Below are positions 1 through 8,337 of a stretch of 64,000 bases of DNA, piece by piece; within the stretch, counting starts at the first letter, position 1; every line of letters begins with the position of its first letter. The notes beneath the pieces are model-generated. The model did no database searches, had not been told where the DNA came from, and saw nothing but the letters and a program-made list of their open reading frames with translations. This DNA is from JAJNBD01 sp964471475. GTDB lineage: Bacteria; Pseudomonadota; Gammaproteobacteria; CAISUE01. A program made the translations under genes and the position numbers. Location of the stretch: positions 1 through 64,000 of the forward strand of contig CAYYFQ010000008.1 in assembly GCA_964471475.1 (NCBI GenBank), read 5' to 3'.

Positions 1-135
1 GGTAGTTATAACATAAATTAAATGGGTTGGTTGAGACTTTCGGAAAAAGTATCGATTTTTTGTTAGAATAATTAAAGTTCTTCGTATACGATCTGTGAAA
101 AAAACTAAATTCTCAATTATCGAGGCCTCCTATTT

Positions 136-738
136 ATGAAACTTTACTACTCCACCGGTACTTGCTCATTAGCCATTCGTATTATCTTACATGAGTTAAA
201 TATTACTTGCGAATATATTGCCGTTAATTTAAAAACTAAATTAACGGAAAAAGGGGTCGATTTTTTCTCCATTAATTCGAAAGGAAGTGTTCCCGTATTA
301 CAATTAGATAATGGAGAAGTTTTGACTGAAAATAGCGTCATCCAAGTTTACTTAGCCGATACTTATAAAGCTACTTCTCTCTTGCCACCACTTGGTGATT
401 TCAATCGTTATCGTGTATTAGAATGGTTAAATTTTGATAGTACCGATATTCATAAAGGCTTTTCACCTTTATTTAATACCAACGTACCTCAAGATGTCAA
501 AGATACTGTGTTTAAGCCTTTACTTCGTAAGCGCTTGGATTTTTTAGATGCCCACTTTACTAATCACACATTTTTTGTGGGTGATGTATTTACTTTGCCA
601 GATGCTTATTTATTTGTGATGCTACGTTGGCTAAAACCCGTTGGTTTAAATCTTGACGATTGGCAAAATCTAAAACGCTTTTATACAGACACGAAACTGC
701 GACCCGCAGTAGAAACTGCATTAGCGGAAGAAAATTAA
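136..738 (+). CDS. gstA: Glutathione S-transferase, beta-class-like
   Basis: This 200-residue protein has the length and two-domain layout of bacterial glutathione S-transferases. Residues 1-80 form the thioredoxin-like domain: MKLYYSTGTCSLA places a cysteine at position 10, the residue typical of beta-class enzymes, and the segment GSVPVLQLDNGEVLTENSVI carries the cis-proline and the glutathione-binding Glu-Asn/Ser pattern. The rest is the helical C-terminal domain, with a conserved VGDVFTLPDAYLF stretch. The family conjugates glutathione to electrophiles in the cytoplasm; the substrate cannot be read from sequence. The gene stands alone and converges on the AmpG-like permease, with the stop codons overlapping. 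A purine-poor GAGGCCTCC lies before the start codon. Confidence 0.85.
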   Translation: MKLYYSTGTCSLAIRIILHELNITCEYIAVNLKTKLTEKGVDFFSINSKGSVPVLQLDNGEVLTENSVIQVYLADTYKATSLLPPLGDFNRYRVLEWLNFDSTDIHKGFSPLFNTNVPQDVKDTVFKPLLRKRLDFLDAHFTNHTFFVGDVFTLPDAYLFVMLRWLKPVGLNLDDWQNLKRFYTDTKLRPAVETALAEEN

Positions 739-1958
739 ACTGAAAAGCTTTCTGAGAATTTATTTTTTAGCAACCACAAAAGCACAAGACCCGGGAGGCA
801 ACTTAAAAAACTAATTAGAAAATACATAGGCCACCCGGTTTTTTCGACAAGCCAGCTAGCTAAGGGACCTGTAAAAATACGTCCCAAGGAAGCACACGCT
901 GAAAATAACGCAAATTGAGTGGCGGTATAAGGTATTTGGCAAAGACGCATTAAAAATGCTAAAAATACTGTCGTGGCCATCCCACCAGTCAGTGCTTCAA
1001 AACTAATTGCCGTAAACAGTAAAGTAAAATTTTTACCAATGATTGCCAACCCGTAGAACCATAAAATCCCTAGCGCTTGTAAAACGCCGAACCAAAAAAA
1101 AGATTTAAAAAAACCATATTTTTTATACCCAAGCCCTCCTATAAACGCTCCGACGATACTAGCAACAATTCCTACAGTTTTATACGCACCGCCTAATACT
1201 ACTAAACTAAAATGTAATTGGCGTAATAAAAAAGTACTAAGTAAAGCAGATCCCAAAGCTTCACCAAATTTGTAAAGAATAATTAAAGCTAAAATCGCAA
1301 TGATATGCTTTCGATGCAGTAAATCAACCAACGGATCTAAAATAGCATGTCGCCAATTTACTTTTTCAAACGCTGTAGTCACCCGGTTGGTTTCTTCAGG
1401 AGCAAAAATAAAACTAATAAACGCTAGTAAAATTAAAAAGCTCATGATTTGATACGTAAATTTCCAACCCCATAGTCCTGCCATTACTAAACCAAGGCCG
1501 CCACTTACGAGCATTCCCATTCGATAAGCACTGACATAACAAGCATTCACCAAACCATATTCATTGGAGGGAAAAGACTCTGTTCGATAAGCATCGATAG
1601 AAATATCTAACGTCGCTGAAATAAAAACTCCGAGAGCTGCTAAAGCTACAAAACTGAAAAGATCCTCGGGGAGGCGACTCAAAGACAAAAAATATAACGT
1701 AGGCGCTAAACACAATAACAAACTTAAAATCCATCCTCGTCGATGACCGCGCCAAAATGGCAGTTTACATCGATCTACAAAAGGTGCCCATAGAAATTTA
1801 AACGCGTAAGGATAAGCAATTAAACTTAAATACCCAATTGCCATCAAAGACAAATGGCCTTCAGTTGCCCACGCTTGTAAAGTACCCCCAAATAAAACTA
1901 AAGGAAGTGCGGACGCAAAGCCTAAAATACAAGGAAAGATATAAGTAAGTGGGGGCAT
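735..1958 (-). CDS. ampG: AmpG-like muropeptide permease (MFS)
   Basis: This 407-residue protein is hydrophobic along its whole length, with about twelve membrane segments typical of the major facilitator superfamily. The start (GFASALPLVLFGGTLQAW, then GYLSLIAYPYAFKFLWAPFVDR) closely resembles AmpG permeases, which import anhydromuropeptides released from the wall for recycling and, in some species, for beta-lactamase induction. Other AmpG-like carriers move different solutes, so the substrate is inferred. The gene lies directly downstream of a MITE that fills almost the whole gap to the Mip gene, so its upstream region is largely transposon-derived. An LD-carboxypeptidase at 19.6 kb would fit the same muropeptide-recycling route. 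Confidence 0.8.
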   Translation of the reverse strand: MPPLTYIFPCILGFASALPLVLFGGTLQAWATEGHLSLMAIGYLSLIAYPYAFKFLWAPFVDRCKLPFWRGHRRGWILSLLLCLAPTLYFLSLSRLPEDLFSFVALAALGVFISATLDISIDAYRTESFPSNEYGLVNACYVSAYRMGMLVSGGLGLVMAGLWGWKFTYQIMSFLILLAFISFIFAPEETNRVTTAFEKVNWRHAILDPLVDLLHRKHIIAILALIILYKFGEALGSALLSTFLLRQLHFSLVVLGGAYKTVGIVASIVGAFIGGLGYKKYGFFKSFFWFGVLQALGILWFYGLAIIGKNFTLLFTAISFEALTGGMATTVFLAFLMRLCQIPYTATQFALFSACASLGRIFTGPLASWLVEKTGWPMYFLISFLSCLPGLVLLWLLKNKFSESFSV

Positions 1959-1978
1959 GCGCGTCCTTTACTTTTATG

Positions 1979-2128
1979 TAGGGCGTGTTGATAGTTTTAA
2001 CTATTCCTGCCATAACACATTGATTTTTTTGCGCTTCGTTGCTCACATACCAACCCACATATGCTCCACTACAATGCTCTCAAATCAACGTTTTCTGTCT
2101 CGGCATAGCGAATTGTCAACACGCCCTA
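1979..2128 (+). mobile_element. TA-flanked MITE, full-length copy 1 (150 bp)
   Basis: The element begins TA-GGGCGTGTTGATAGTT and ends AATTGTCAACACGCCC-TA. The ends are 16-nt inverted repeats with two mismatches, flanked by a TA on each side. A second copy of nearly the same length and sequence lies at 30692-30840 and a shortened inverted copy at 50746-50828. Short length, inverted ends, TA duplication and lack of a gene match a non-autonomous IS630/Tc1-mariner-type MITE; the parent transposase is not in the window. It fills the gap between the Mip stop codon and the AmpG-like start. Confidence 0.85.
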
Positions 2129-2131
2129 GTC

Positions 2132-2872
2132 TTATTTATGGGTAATCCCTTTTACTGTTAAAGTAAACACAAGCGTTTCATTCGGCCCAATAGGACTCAT
2201 CGGTACTCCTTGTGGACCATAAGCCATAGAAGGCGCAACCACTACTTCCCAAGTAGAACCAACAGGCATCATTGCCAAGATTTTTTGCATCCCCGGAATC
2301 ATTTGGTTAAGCGCCAAACTTACTGGTTTTCCACCGTTATCTTTAGATGCATCAAAAACTGAACCATTGACTAATTTTCCTACATAAGTAAATTCTACCT
2401 TGTCAGTTAATTTAGGAATGGAACCTTTACCTTCAGTGATGATGCGATATTGAATTTGACCATTAGCAATGGATTTAACGCCCGGTTTAGCTGCATTTGC
2501 TTTCATGAAAGCTTGACCATCCGCAAGATTTTTAGTTGCTTCCATTTTTATTTGTGCTTCATGTTTCGCTACCATGGTTTTTTGAAAATTCATCATGACC
2601 GTTTGCATTTCTGCAGGTTGCATGGCAGGAGCTGTGCCCGTTAACCCATCAGTAATTCCTTTTTCTAAAACTTTTTGATCCACCCCGATTTGCTGAGCAT
2701 GTAATCCTGTCCCAACATTAAAACCAATCACATAGCTCAGTTTTTCTTGATCCGTTGCAAAAGGAGAAGTAGAAGGAGTAGCAGCAGCTAAAGCGTTTTT
2801 TGCATTATCTGCAAAAATTTGACTTGTCGCTAACGTACTTAACAATACCATCGATAATATGATTTTTTTCAT
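2132..2872 (-). CDS. mip: Mip-like FKBP peptidyl-prolyl isomerase
   Basis: A cleavable signal peptide (MKKIILSMVLLSTLATSQIFA) precedes an FKBP N-terminal dimerisation region (about 35-140, helical, LSYVIGFNVGTGLHAQQIGVD) and a C-terminal FKBP domain (about 150-246) with VEFTYVGKLVNGSVFDAS, QMIPGMQKIL and GSTWEVVVAPSMAYG. This is the architecture of Legionella Mip and Escherichia coli FkpA: a periplasmic or surface proline isomerase and chaperone, linked to intracellular infection in Legionella and Coxiella. The 246-residue length is normal. Assignment to the Mip/FkpA class is firm; a virulence role is only inferred. Confidence 0.88.
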   Translation of the reverse strand: MKKIILSMVLLSTLATSQIFADNAKNALAAATPSTSPFATDQEKLSYVIGFNVGTGLHAQQIGVDQKVLEKGITDGLTGTAPAMQPAEMQTVMMNFQKTMVAKHEAQIKMEATKNLADGQAFMKANAAKPGVKSIANGQIQYRIITEGKGSIPKLTDKVEFTYVGKLVNGSVFDASKDNGGKPVSLALNQMIPGMQKILAMMPVGSTWEVVVAPSMAYGPQGVPMSPIGPNETLVFTLTVKGITHK

Positions 2873-3017
2873 AAATGCTCTCTTAAATATAAAATTAAAA
2901 ATTAAATTGTGGCGTATGTTTAGATCGGTTCTATAAATTGATCTTCGTCATTACGAGCAAGTCAATGACAAATTTATAAAAACTCCTTTTCTACACCGGA
3001 TGCCTAATTACCTTTCT

Positions 3018-3338
3018 TTATTCCTCCGCTCCATGCTCACGGTGATCTCGATCGGTAATTTGTTTGCCTTTTTGTTTTTCGATTTGATGCTTCACTTTGT
3101 CCATCATCATATCTACGGATGCATACATATCTGTTTTATCTGCCTTAGCATGAATGGGGGGTTGATGGGGAATGTGAATCGTTACTTCTGCAATTTGATT
3201 TTCGCGTTCAACCCGTAATACCACATGCGCATCAATAATACGATCAAAATGTTTAGATAAAGCCTCAAAACGTTTTTTGACATGATCTTGCAAAGCTTGT
3301 GTCACCGTAAAGTGGCGTCCGGTAATTGAAATATTCAT
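3018..3338 (-). CDS. hpf: Ribosome hibernation-promoting factor (short HPF)
   Basis: This 106-residue protein starts MNISITGRHFTVTQALQDHVKKRF, the usual start of the HPF/YfiA sigma-54 modulation family, and contains VVLRVERENQIAEVTIHIP and ADKTDMYASVDMMMDKVKHQIEKQK, typical of the beta-alpha-beta ribosome-binding domain. It lacks the C-terminal dimerisation domain of long HPF, so it is the short form that works with RMF-type dimerisation in gammaproteobacteria. It binds the 30S decoding region in stationary phase. The usual neighbours rpoN and ptsN are not here, so it is detached from its common operon. Confidence 0.9.
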   Translation of the reverse strand: MNISITGRHFTVTQALQDHVKKRFEALSKHFDRIIDAHVVLRVERENQIAEVTIHIPHQPPIHAKADKTDMYASVDMMMDKVKHQIEKQKGKQITDRDHREHGAEE

Positions 3339-3426
3339 TACTTATTTTCCTATTTTAAAATGAAGATCGGCTATTTTACCCAATTGGGCTACCACACGCA
3401 AAGCGACTTCCCCTCTCGCCCTCAAC

Positions 3427-3450
3427 AAAGCGAATTGGCAACACGCCCTA
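3427..3450 (+). mobile_element. Remnant right end of the TA-flanked MITE
   Basis: The stretch AAGCGAATTGGCAACACGCC followed by CTA matches the right terminal repeat of the full-length MITE copies (GCGAATTGTCAACACGCCCTA) with one mismatch. No left end is recognisable upstream, so this looks like a decayed fragment, immediately downstream of the trxB stop codon. Confidence 0.6.
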
Positions 3451-3453
3451 GCG

Positions 3454-4422
3454 CTATACCAAAGTGTCTAGATAACGCTCTGCATCTAAAGCGGCCATAC
3501 ATCCAGTACCTGCCGAAGTAACCGCTTGGCGATATACTTGATCACACACATCCCCTGCAGCAAATACCCCTGAAATACTGGTAGCAGTTGCATTTCCATT
3601 TAACCCGGTTTTAACTACAATGTAGCCATTTTTCATTTCTAATTGATTTTCAAATATCGTTGTATTTGGATGATGCCCAATGGCAATAAAAACCCCTTGA
3701 AGATCAATGTGTCGAGAGCGTGATCCATCCAAAGTTTTGACGTTAATGCCTGTGACAAATTTCCCATCACCAATGACTTCTTCTAGCGTATGATTCCAAA
3801 AAATTTCTACATTTCCACCTTGGGTTTTTTTCATAAGCTTGTCGATTAAAATTTTTTCAGCTCGAAACTTATCGCGGCGATGCACCACGTAAACTTTGCT
3901 TGCAATATTTGCCAGATACAATGCTTCTTCAACCGCTGTATTCCCACCCCCTATCACCGCTACTTCTTGGCCACGATAAAAAAAGCCATCGCAAGTAGCG
4001 CAAGCAGACACCCCTTTGCCCATATAAGCGCTCTCGGAGGGTAGCCCTAAATACTTGGCACTCGCGCCCGTCGTAATAATTAAAGCATCACAGGTATATT
4101 CACCGCTATCACCAATTAAAGTAAATGGTTTTTGATGAAGTTTTACTGTATGGATTTGATCAAAAATGATAGCGGTTTCAAAACGTTCTGCTTGCTTTAA
4201 CATGCGGTCCATCAACTCAGGACCTTGTACGCCGTTAGGATCCCCAGGCCAATTATCCACGTCAGTCGTGGTCATCAACTGCCCCCCTTGTTGAAGACCA
4301 GTGATTAACATTGGTTTAAGATTAGCACGCGCCGCATATATAGCCGCCGTATAACCAGCGGGACCGGAACCTAAAATAATAAGTTTTTGATGTGTCATAG
4401 GTAATTTAAGAATGGCATTCAA
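3454..4422 (-). CDS. trxB: Thioredoxin reductase
   Basis: This flavoprotein passes electrons from NADPH to thioredoxin. Residues 12-30 hold the FAD-binding GSGPAGYTAAIYAARA, residues 141-146 the redox-active CATCDG pair, and GGGNTAVEEALYLA the NADPH-binding Rossmann motif; the C-terminal GVFAAGDVCD completes the FAD site. The listed start gives 322 residues. Comparison with E. coli TrxB, which begins just before KLLILGSG, favours the internal methionine at 4398 (MTHQKL), giving 314 residues; neither start has a clear Shine-Dalgarno sequence. It lies downstream of dut and ends beside a MITE remnant. Confidence 0.95.
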   Translation of the reverse strand: MNAILKLPMTHQKLIILGSGPAGYTAAIYAARANLKPMLITGLQQGGQLMTTTDVDNWPGDPNGVQGPELMDRMLKQAERFETAIIFDQIHTVKLHQKPFTLIGDSGEYTCDALIITTGASAKYLGLPSESAYMGKGVSACATCDGFFYRGQEVAVIGGGNTAVEEALYLANIASKVYVVHRRDKFRAEKILIDKLMKKTQGGNVEIFWNHTLEEVIGDGKFVTGINVKTLDGSRSRHIDLQGVFIAIGHHPNTTIFENQLEMKNGYIVVKTGLNGNATATSISGVFAAGDVCDQVYRQAVTSAGTGCMAALDAERYLDTLV

Positions 4423-4477
4423 ATTAAGAGCGTATTATATACCTCTGAAAACTACTCTGTCAGTACCGCCACACACC

Positions 4478-4930
4478 CTAGTGCTTTCCCGTGCTCCCAA
4501 ATCCACTCTCTCCGCGTTGTGAAACGACAAAATCTTTTACCGCTTCTAATTGAACTTGGAGCACCGGGATCACAACTAATTGCGCGACTCTTTCTCCCGG
4601 CTGCACTTCGTAAGGTGTTGTACTTCTATTAAAGCAAGAGATTAATAATTCACCCTGGTAATCACTATCGATAAGGCCTATAGTATTCCCAAGGATAATA
4701 CCGTGGCGATGACTTAACCCCGAACGAGGGACAATGATAGCAGCATAATTCGGGTCATCGATGTGAATTGCTAAGCCAGTAGTCAAAAAATCACTTTGAC
4801 GAGGCGCTAATGTTTTTGGTTCTGATAAGCAAGCACGCAAGTCCATGCCTGCAGCCCCTGAGCTCGCATAGTGGGGCAGAGGAATTTTAGTCCCAACTAA
4901 CGGGTTAATAATTTTATATTGTAGTTTCAT
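4478..4930 (-). CDS. dut: dUTP pyrophosphatase
   Basis: This 150-residue protein carries the trimeric dUTPase motifs in order: AGMDLRA, PRSGLSHRHGI, GLIDSDYQGEL, GERVAQLVV and the C-terminal RGESGFGSTG arm that closes over the active site. It hydrolyses dUTP to dUMP, limiting uracil in DNA and feeding thymidylate synthesis. It follows tmk with 15 bp between them, a sensible pairing because Tmk phosphorylates the dTMP made from dUMP. Its stop codon lies in a short sequence resembling the terminus of the MITE family, but that match is too short to be sure. Confidence 0.95.
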   Translation of the reverse strand: MKLQYKIINPLVGTKIPLPHYASSGAAGMDLRACLSEPKTLAPRQSDFLTTGLAIHIDDPNYAAIIVPRSGLSHRHGIILGNTIGLIDSDYQGELLISCFNRSTTPYEVQPGERVAQLVVIPVLQVQLEAVKDFVVSQRGESGFGSTGKH

Positions 4931-4945
4931 GATATTTCACTTGAT

Positions 4946-5566
4946 TTATCTGTGTACCGAAAAAATTTTTAATGCCTCTGAAAGAATCTCCTCCGGCGAT
5001 CGACGACCGTCCAATCGCACAAAACGTTTGGGTTCTTTTTTTACAAGCGCTTGATAAACCAAGCGCGCATTTTCAAAAAAAGTTAATTGTTCATTTTCTA
5101 TACGATCCCCCTTTATCGACCGCTTGCGAGCCCGTTGTAAGGCTTCTTCTGGCGGCAAATCAATCCAAAAAGTAAGATCCGGGTGTGTATTAGGATGCGT
5201 CATTTCCACAAGCGACTCGATCCACTCTGCAGGAATGTGGCGCCCTCCTCCTTGATAAGCACGGCTTGTATCAGAGAATCGATCACATAAAACAATTTTG
5301 CCTTTCTCAAGTGCAGGTTGTATAACTTCTTTGACGTGTTGCGCTCGAGACGCAAACATGACTAAAAGCTCAGTAATCGGCTGCACAGTTTCATGGTCCG
5401 GGGATAAAATGGCTTGGCGTAGTTTTTCACCCAGTACTGTACCTCCTGGTTCGCGCGTTTGCAACACATCAAAACCTTTTGCTATGAGAGCACTCCCCAG
5501 CCCTTGTTGTAATGTCGATTTCCCGACCCCTTCGATGCCTTCAAAACTAATAAATTGGCCTTTCAT
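4946..5566 (-). CDS. tmk: Thymidylate kinase
   Basis: This 206-residue kinase converts dTMP to dTDP. The P-loop FEGIEGVGKST is near the N-terminus, followed by TREPGGT, the DRFSDTSRAYQGGGR segment of the dTMP site and a lid-like region with RARKRS. The start codon overlaps the mltG stop region by 4 bp, so the two are translationally coupled. The order acpP-fabF-mltG-tmk is a common bacterial arrangement; holB, which usually follows tmk, is replaced here by dut. Confidence 0.95.
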   Translation of the reverse strand: MKGQFISFEGIEGVGKSTLQQGLGSALIAKGFDVLQTREPGGTVLGEKLRQAILSPDHETVQPITELLVMFASRAQHVKEVIQPALEKGKIVLCDRFSDTSRAYQGGGRHIPAEWIESLVEMTHPNTHPDLTFWIDLPPEEALQRARKRSIKGDRIENEQLTFFENARLVYQALVKKEPKRFVRLDGRRSPEEILSEALKIFSVHR

Positions 5567-6603
5567 TTTTTATGCCTTCTTTCTATGGCGCGATATTGTT
5601 TCACTGCACGATCTTGACCGCTATAACTAGAAGAAAAAATATGTCCTCCATTACCATTTGCTACATAGAATAAATCCTTGGTAATGATAGGATGCATAGC
5701 GGCTTGAATAGAAGCTTCTCCTGGCATTGAAATAGGGGTGGGGGGCAAACCATAATTTAAATACGTGTTATAGGGGGAGATAATTCGGAGTTGGCTAAAT
5801 TTTAGTACTCCATCAAATTTATCACCTAAACCGTAAATAACGGATGCGTCGATTTGTAAAGGCATATGTATCATTAATCGTTTTAAAATAATACCTGCTA
5901 TTCGTGGGCGATCGGCATTTAGCTGTGCTTCTTTTTCTACCATGGAAGCCACAATTAACGCTTGATAGGAATTTTGGTAAATTAAATTAGGAGCGCGCTT
6001 ATCCCATGCTTTTTGCAATCGTTTTTGCATTTCTACCAATGCAGTTTTTAAAATAGCTGTATCATAAAAACCGGCGCTGAATTTATAGGTGTCGGGAAAA
6101 AATAATCCCTCCAAAGAGGTGTCGTTTATTTTGAGTAGCTTAGCTACTTGTTCATCAGATAATTTTTGTGTTTTGTGAATAAGGTAGGGATTTGCATCTA
6201 AAGCAGCTCGTAATTGTTTAACCGTCCAACCTTCAATAAATAAAAAATCTCGAGGCACAACATCGCCTAATACCATTTTTCGCAATAAACCAATGGGTTT
6301 TAACCCTGGAGTAATGTTGTATTCGCCCGCATGCAAATGATTCGACGCATGCATTAAGGAGCTCGTTAATAACAAGTAGGCCCGAGGATAAATCAACAAA
6401 CCAGAGTCATGTAACTCATTGGCCAAATGCACCACTGAACTTCCCATAGGGAAAATAACGCTTACCGCTTGCGCATCTTCATCGACAAAAGGGGTACGCA
6501 AAAAAGCAACGTAAGTACCAAGAAAAATTAAGGCCGCAAATAACACTGATCCTACAAAAATAATTTTTGCACGTTGCAGCACTTGATGGTAGGCAATTAA
6601 CAC
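5563..6603 (-). CDS. mltG: Endolytic murein transglycosylase
   Basis: This 346-residue YceG/MltG protein has one N-terminal membrane segment (about residues 14-36) followed by a periplasmic domain. The catalytic region reads VASMVEKEAQLNADRPRIAG, with Glu223 in the position of E. coli Glu218. GLFFPDTYKF and GLPPTPISMPGEASIQAAMHP are other family signatures. MltG cleaves nascent glycan strands and so sets their length. It is encoded between fabF and tmk, its usual place, and overlaps tmk by 4 bp. Confidence 0.93.
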   Translation of the reverse strand: MLIAYHQVLQRAKIIFVGSVLFAALIFLGTYVAFLRTPFVDEDAQAVSVIFPMGSSVVHLANELHDSGLLIYPRAYLLLTSSLMHASNHLHAGEYNITPGLKPIGLLRKMVLGDVVPRDFLFIEGWTVKQLRAALDANPYLIHKTQKLSDEQVAKLLKINDTSLEGLFFPDTYKFSAGFYDTAILKTALVEMQKRLQKAWDKRAPNLIYQNSYQALIVASMVEKEAQLNADRPRIAGIILKRLMIHMPLQIDASVIYGLGDKFDGVLKFSQLRIISPYNTYLNYGLPPTPISMPGEASIQAAMHPIITKDLFYVANGNGGHIFSSSYSGQDRAVKQYRAIERRHKK

Positions 6604-6695
6604 AACGGCTTATCCATTAAAAACATACAAAACCTCCATTAAGTGTATAGAACGCCTCTAAAGTTCAAATTGATAGAGGTGCCCTAAAGGTACCC

Positions 6696-7943
6696 TTAAC
6701 TCATGCGCTTAAAAACTAAAGTAGCATTTGTACCACCAAAACCAAATGAGTTAGATAATACATGATTTAATTTCACTTCTCTAGGCTTATGGGGCACAAA
6801 ATCTAAGTCGCAATCTTCACTCGGGTCATCTAAATTGATGGTAGGGGGAATAATTTGATCTTGCAACGCTAAGACACAAAAAGCAGCTTCGACTGATCCT
6901 GCAGCCCCTAACAGATGCCCAGTCATAGATTTTGTTGAGCTCACCGGTAATTGATACGCATAATCCCCAAATACTTCTTTAATGGCTTTCACTTCGGGCT
7001 CATCACCTAATGGCGTCGAAGTAGCGTGGGCATTAACGTAATCTATTTGGGAAGGCTCGAGTTGCGCGTCGCGTAAGGTATTCATTATCGCCAGCTTTGC
7101 CCCAAGCGCTTCGGGATGAGGAGCCGTTAAATGAAAAGCATCAGAACTCATACCAAAACCAATAAGCTCCGCATAGATTGGCGCATTTCTTGCTTTGGCG
7201 TGCTCGTAAGATTCCAACACCAACACACCGGCTCCCTCTCCCATGACAAAACCATCACGTTTTTTATCCCAAGGCCGACTCGCTTCCTTCGGATGCTCAT
7301 TGTTTTGTGATAAAGCGCGACAAGCAGAAAACCCGCTTACCCCTAAATGGGTAGAAGCCATTTCGGCCCCTCCTGTAATCATCACGTCAGCATCACCATA
7401 TTGAATGATTCGCATCGCTTGCCCAATAGAATGAGAGCCAGTGGCACAAGCCGATACAATCCCAAAATTAGGACCATGAAAACCATATTGCATGCACACA
7501 TAACCCGAGAGAGTATTAATAATGGACCCTGTAATAAAAAATGGAGATATTTTGCGGTGCCCTTGGTTAGCTAAGGTGACAGCATTTTTATCGATCGTAG
7601 CTAATCCCCCAATTCCTGAACCAATGAGCACACCAATTCGATCCATATTTAGAGCAGCTTTCTCTTGGAATAACCTTGAGTTTTCAATAGCCTCTTTAGC
7701 TGCCGCTACCCCAAAATGAATAAAGGGATCAAATTTTTTAACTTCTTTAATGGAGAAATAACGTTCAGGATCAAAATCTTTTACTAAAGCAGCAATTTGG
7801 GTAGGATAACCTGCTTGCTGAAATGCAGGAATGCGTTCAACACCACTTTGACCATTAAGAATAGCTTGCCAAGTTGTTTTGACATCCAAGCCTAGCGGTG
7901 TGATAAGCCCTAGGCCAGTAATAACTACACGACGTTTTTCCAC
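6696..7943 (-). CDS. fabF: Beta-ketoacyl-ACP synthase II
   Basis: This 415-residue condensing enzyme elongates acyl-ACP with malonyl-ACP. It starts RRVVITGLGLITPLG, has the nucleophilic cysteine in VSACATGSHSIG (Cys166), and the two catalytic histidines in NAHATSTPLGD and STKSMTGHLLGAAG. FGFGGTNATLVF closes the fold. The length is normal for KAS II. It lies 25 bp downstream of acpP, which supplies its carrier substrate, and upstream of mltG-tmk. Confidence 0.96.
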   Translation of the reverse strand: MEKRRVVITGLGLITPLGLDVKTTWQAILNGQSGVERIPAFQQAGYPTQIAALVKDFDPERYFSIKEVKKFDPFIHFGVAAAKEAIENSRLFQEKAALNMDRIGVLIGSGIGGLATIDKNAVTLANQGHRKISPFFITGSIINTLSGYVCMQYGFHGPNFGIVSACATGSHSIGQAMRIIQYGDADVMITGGAEMASTHLGVSGFSACRALSQNNEHPKEASRPWDKKRDGFVMGEGAGVLVLESYEHAKARNAPIYAELIGFGMSSDAFHLTAPHPEALGAKLAIMNTLRDAQLEPSQIDYVNAHATSTPLGDEPEVKAIKEVFGDYAYQLPVSSTKSMTGHLLGAAGSVEAAFCVLALQDQIIPPTINLDDPSEDCDLDFVPHKPREVKLNHVLSNSFGFGGTNATLVFKRMS

Positions 7944-7968
7944 AGGTTTTTATCCAGTGAATCATTAA

Positions 7969-8223
7969 TTAATTTGCAACGGTTTCTTCTTTTGCGTGTT
8001 GCTTAATATAATCAATGGCTTCTTTAACGGTAGTAATTTTTTCAGCATCGGAATCGGGGATTTCTGTATTAAACTCTTCTTCTAACGCCATTACAAGTTC
8101 AACCGTATCCAAAGAATCGGCCCCTAAATCATTTACAAAGGAAGCACTATCAATTACTTGGTCTTCTTTGACGCCTAATTGTTGAACAATGATTTTTTTT
8201 ACACGTTCCTCAAGACTTGCCAT
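7969..8223 (-). CDS. acpP: Acyl carrier protein
   Basis: This 84-residue acidic protein contains GADSLDTVELVMALEEEF. Ser37 of the DSL motif is the site for 4'-phosphopantetheine. It carries growing acyl chains for fatty acid, lipid A and lipoate synthesis. The first helix, EERVKKIIVQQLGVKEDQV, is standard. It is the first gene of the leftward acpP-fabF-mltG-tmk-dut-trxB series; fabD and fabG, often upstream, are absent from this window. Confidence 0.97.
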   Translation of the reverse strand: MASLEERVKKIIVQQLGVKEDQVIDSASFVNDLGADSLDTVELVMALEEEFNTEIPDSDAEKITTVKEAIDYIKQHAKEETVAN

Positions 8224-8337
8224 AAAAATTTTCCTCAGTTATTAACTAAAATTTCTGAACCTATTGTGAAACAAAAAGCCTAATGCTGTAAAGAGATTGA
8301 CAAATTCTAACGCTTGAGTTAGAGGTAAGTACATCCG

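Noticed and set aside
1957..2145. 62-codon open frame across the MITE
   Set aside because: It is produced by the repeat sequence; an equivalent frame in copy 2 is not conserved as protein.
4462..4480. Another MITE end at the dut stop codon
   Set aside because: CCACACACCCTA resembles the terminus but is too short and has no partner end, so it is not listed as an element.
5298..5630. 110-codon open frame opposite tmk
   Set aside because: Composition follows the antisense of tmk; no independent support.
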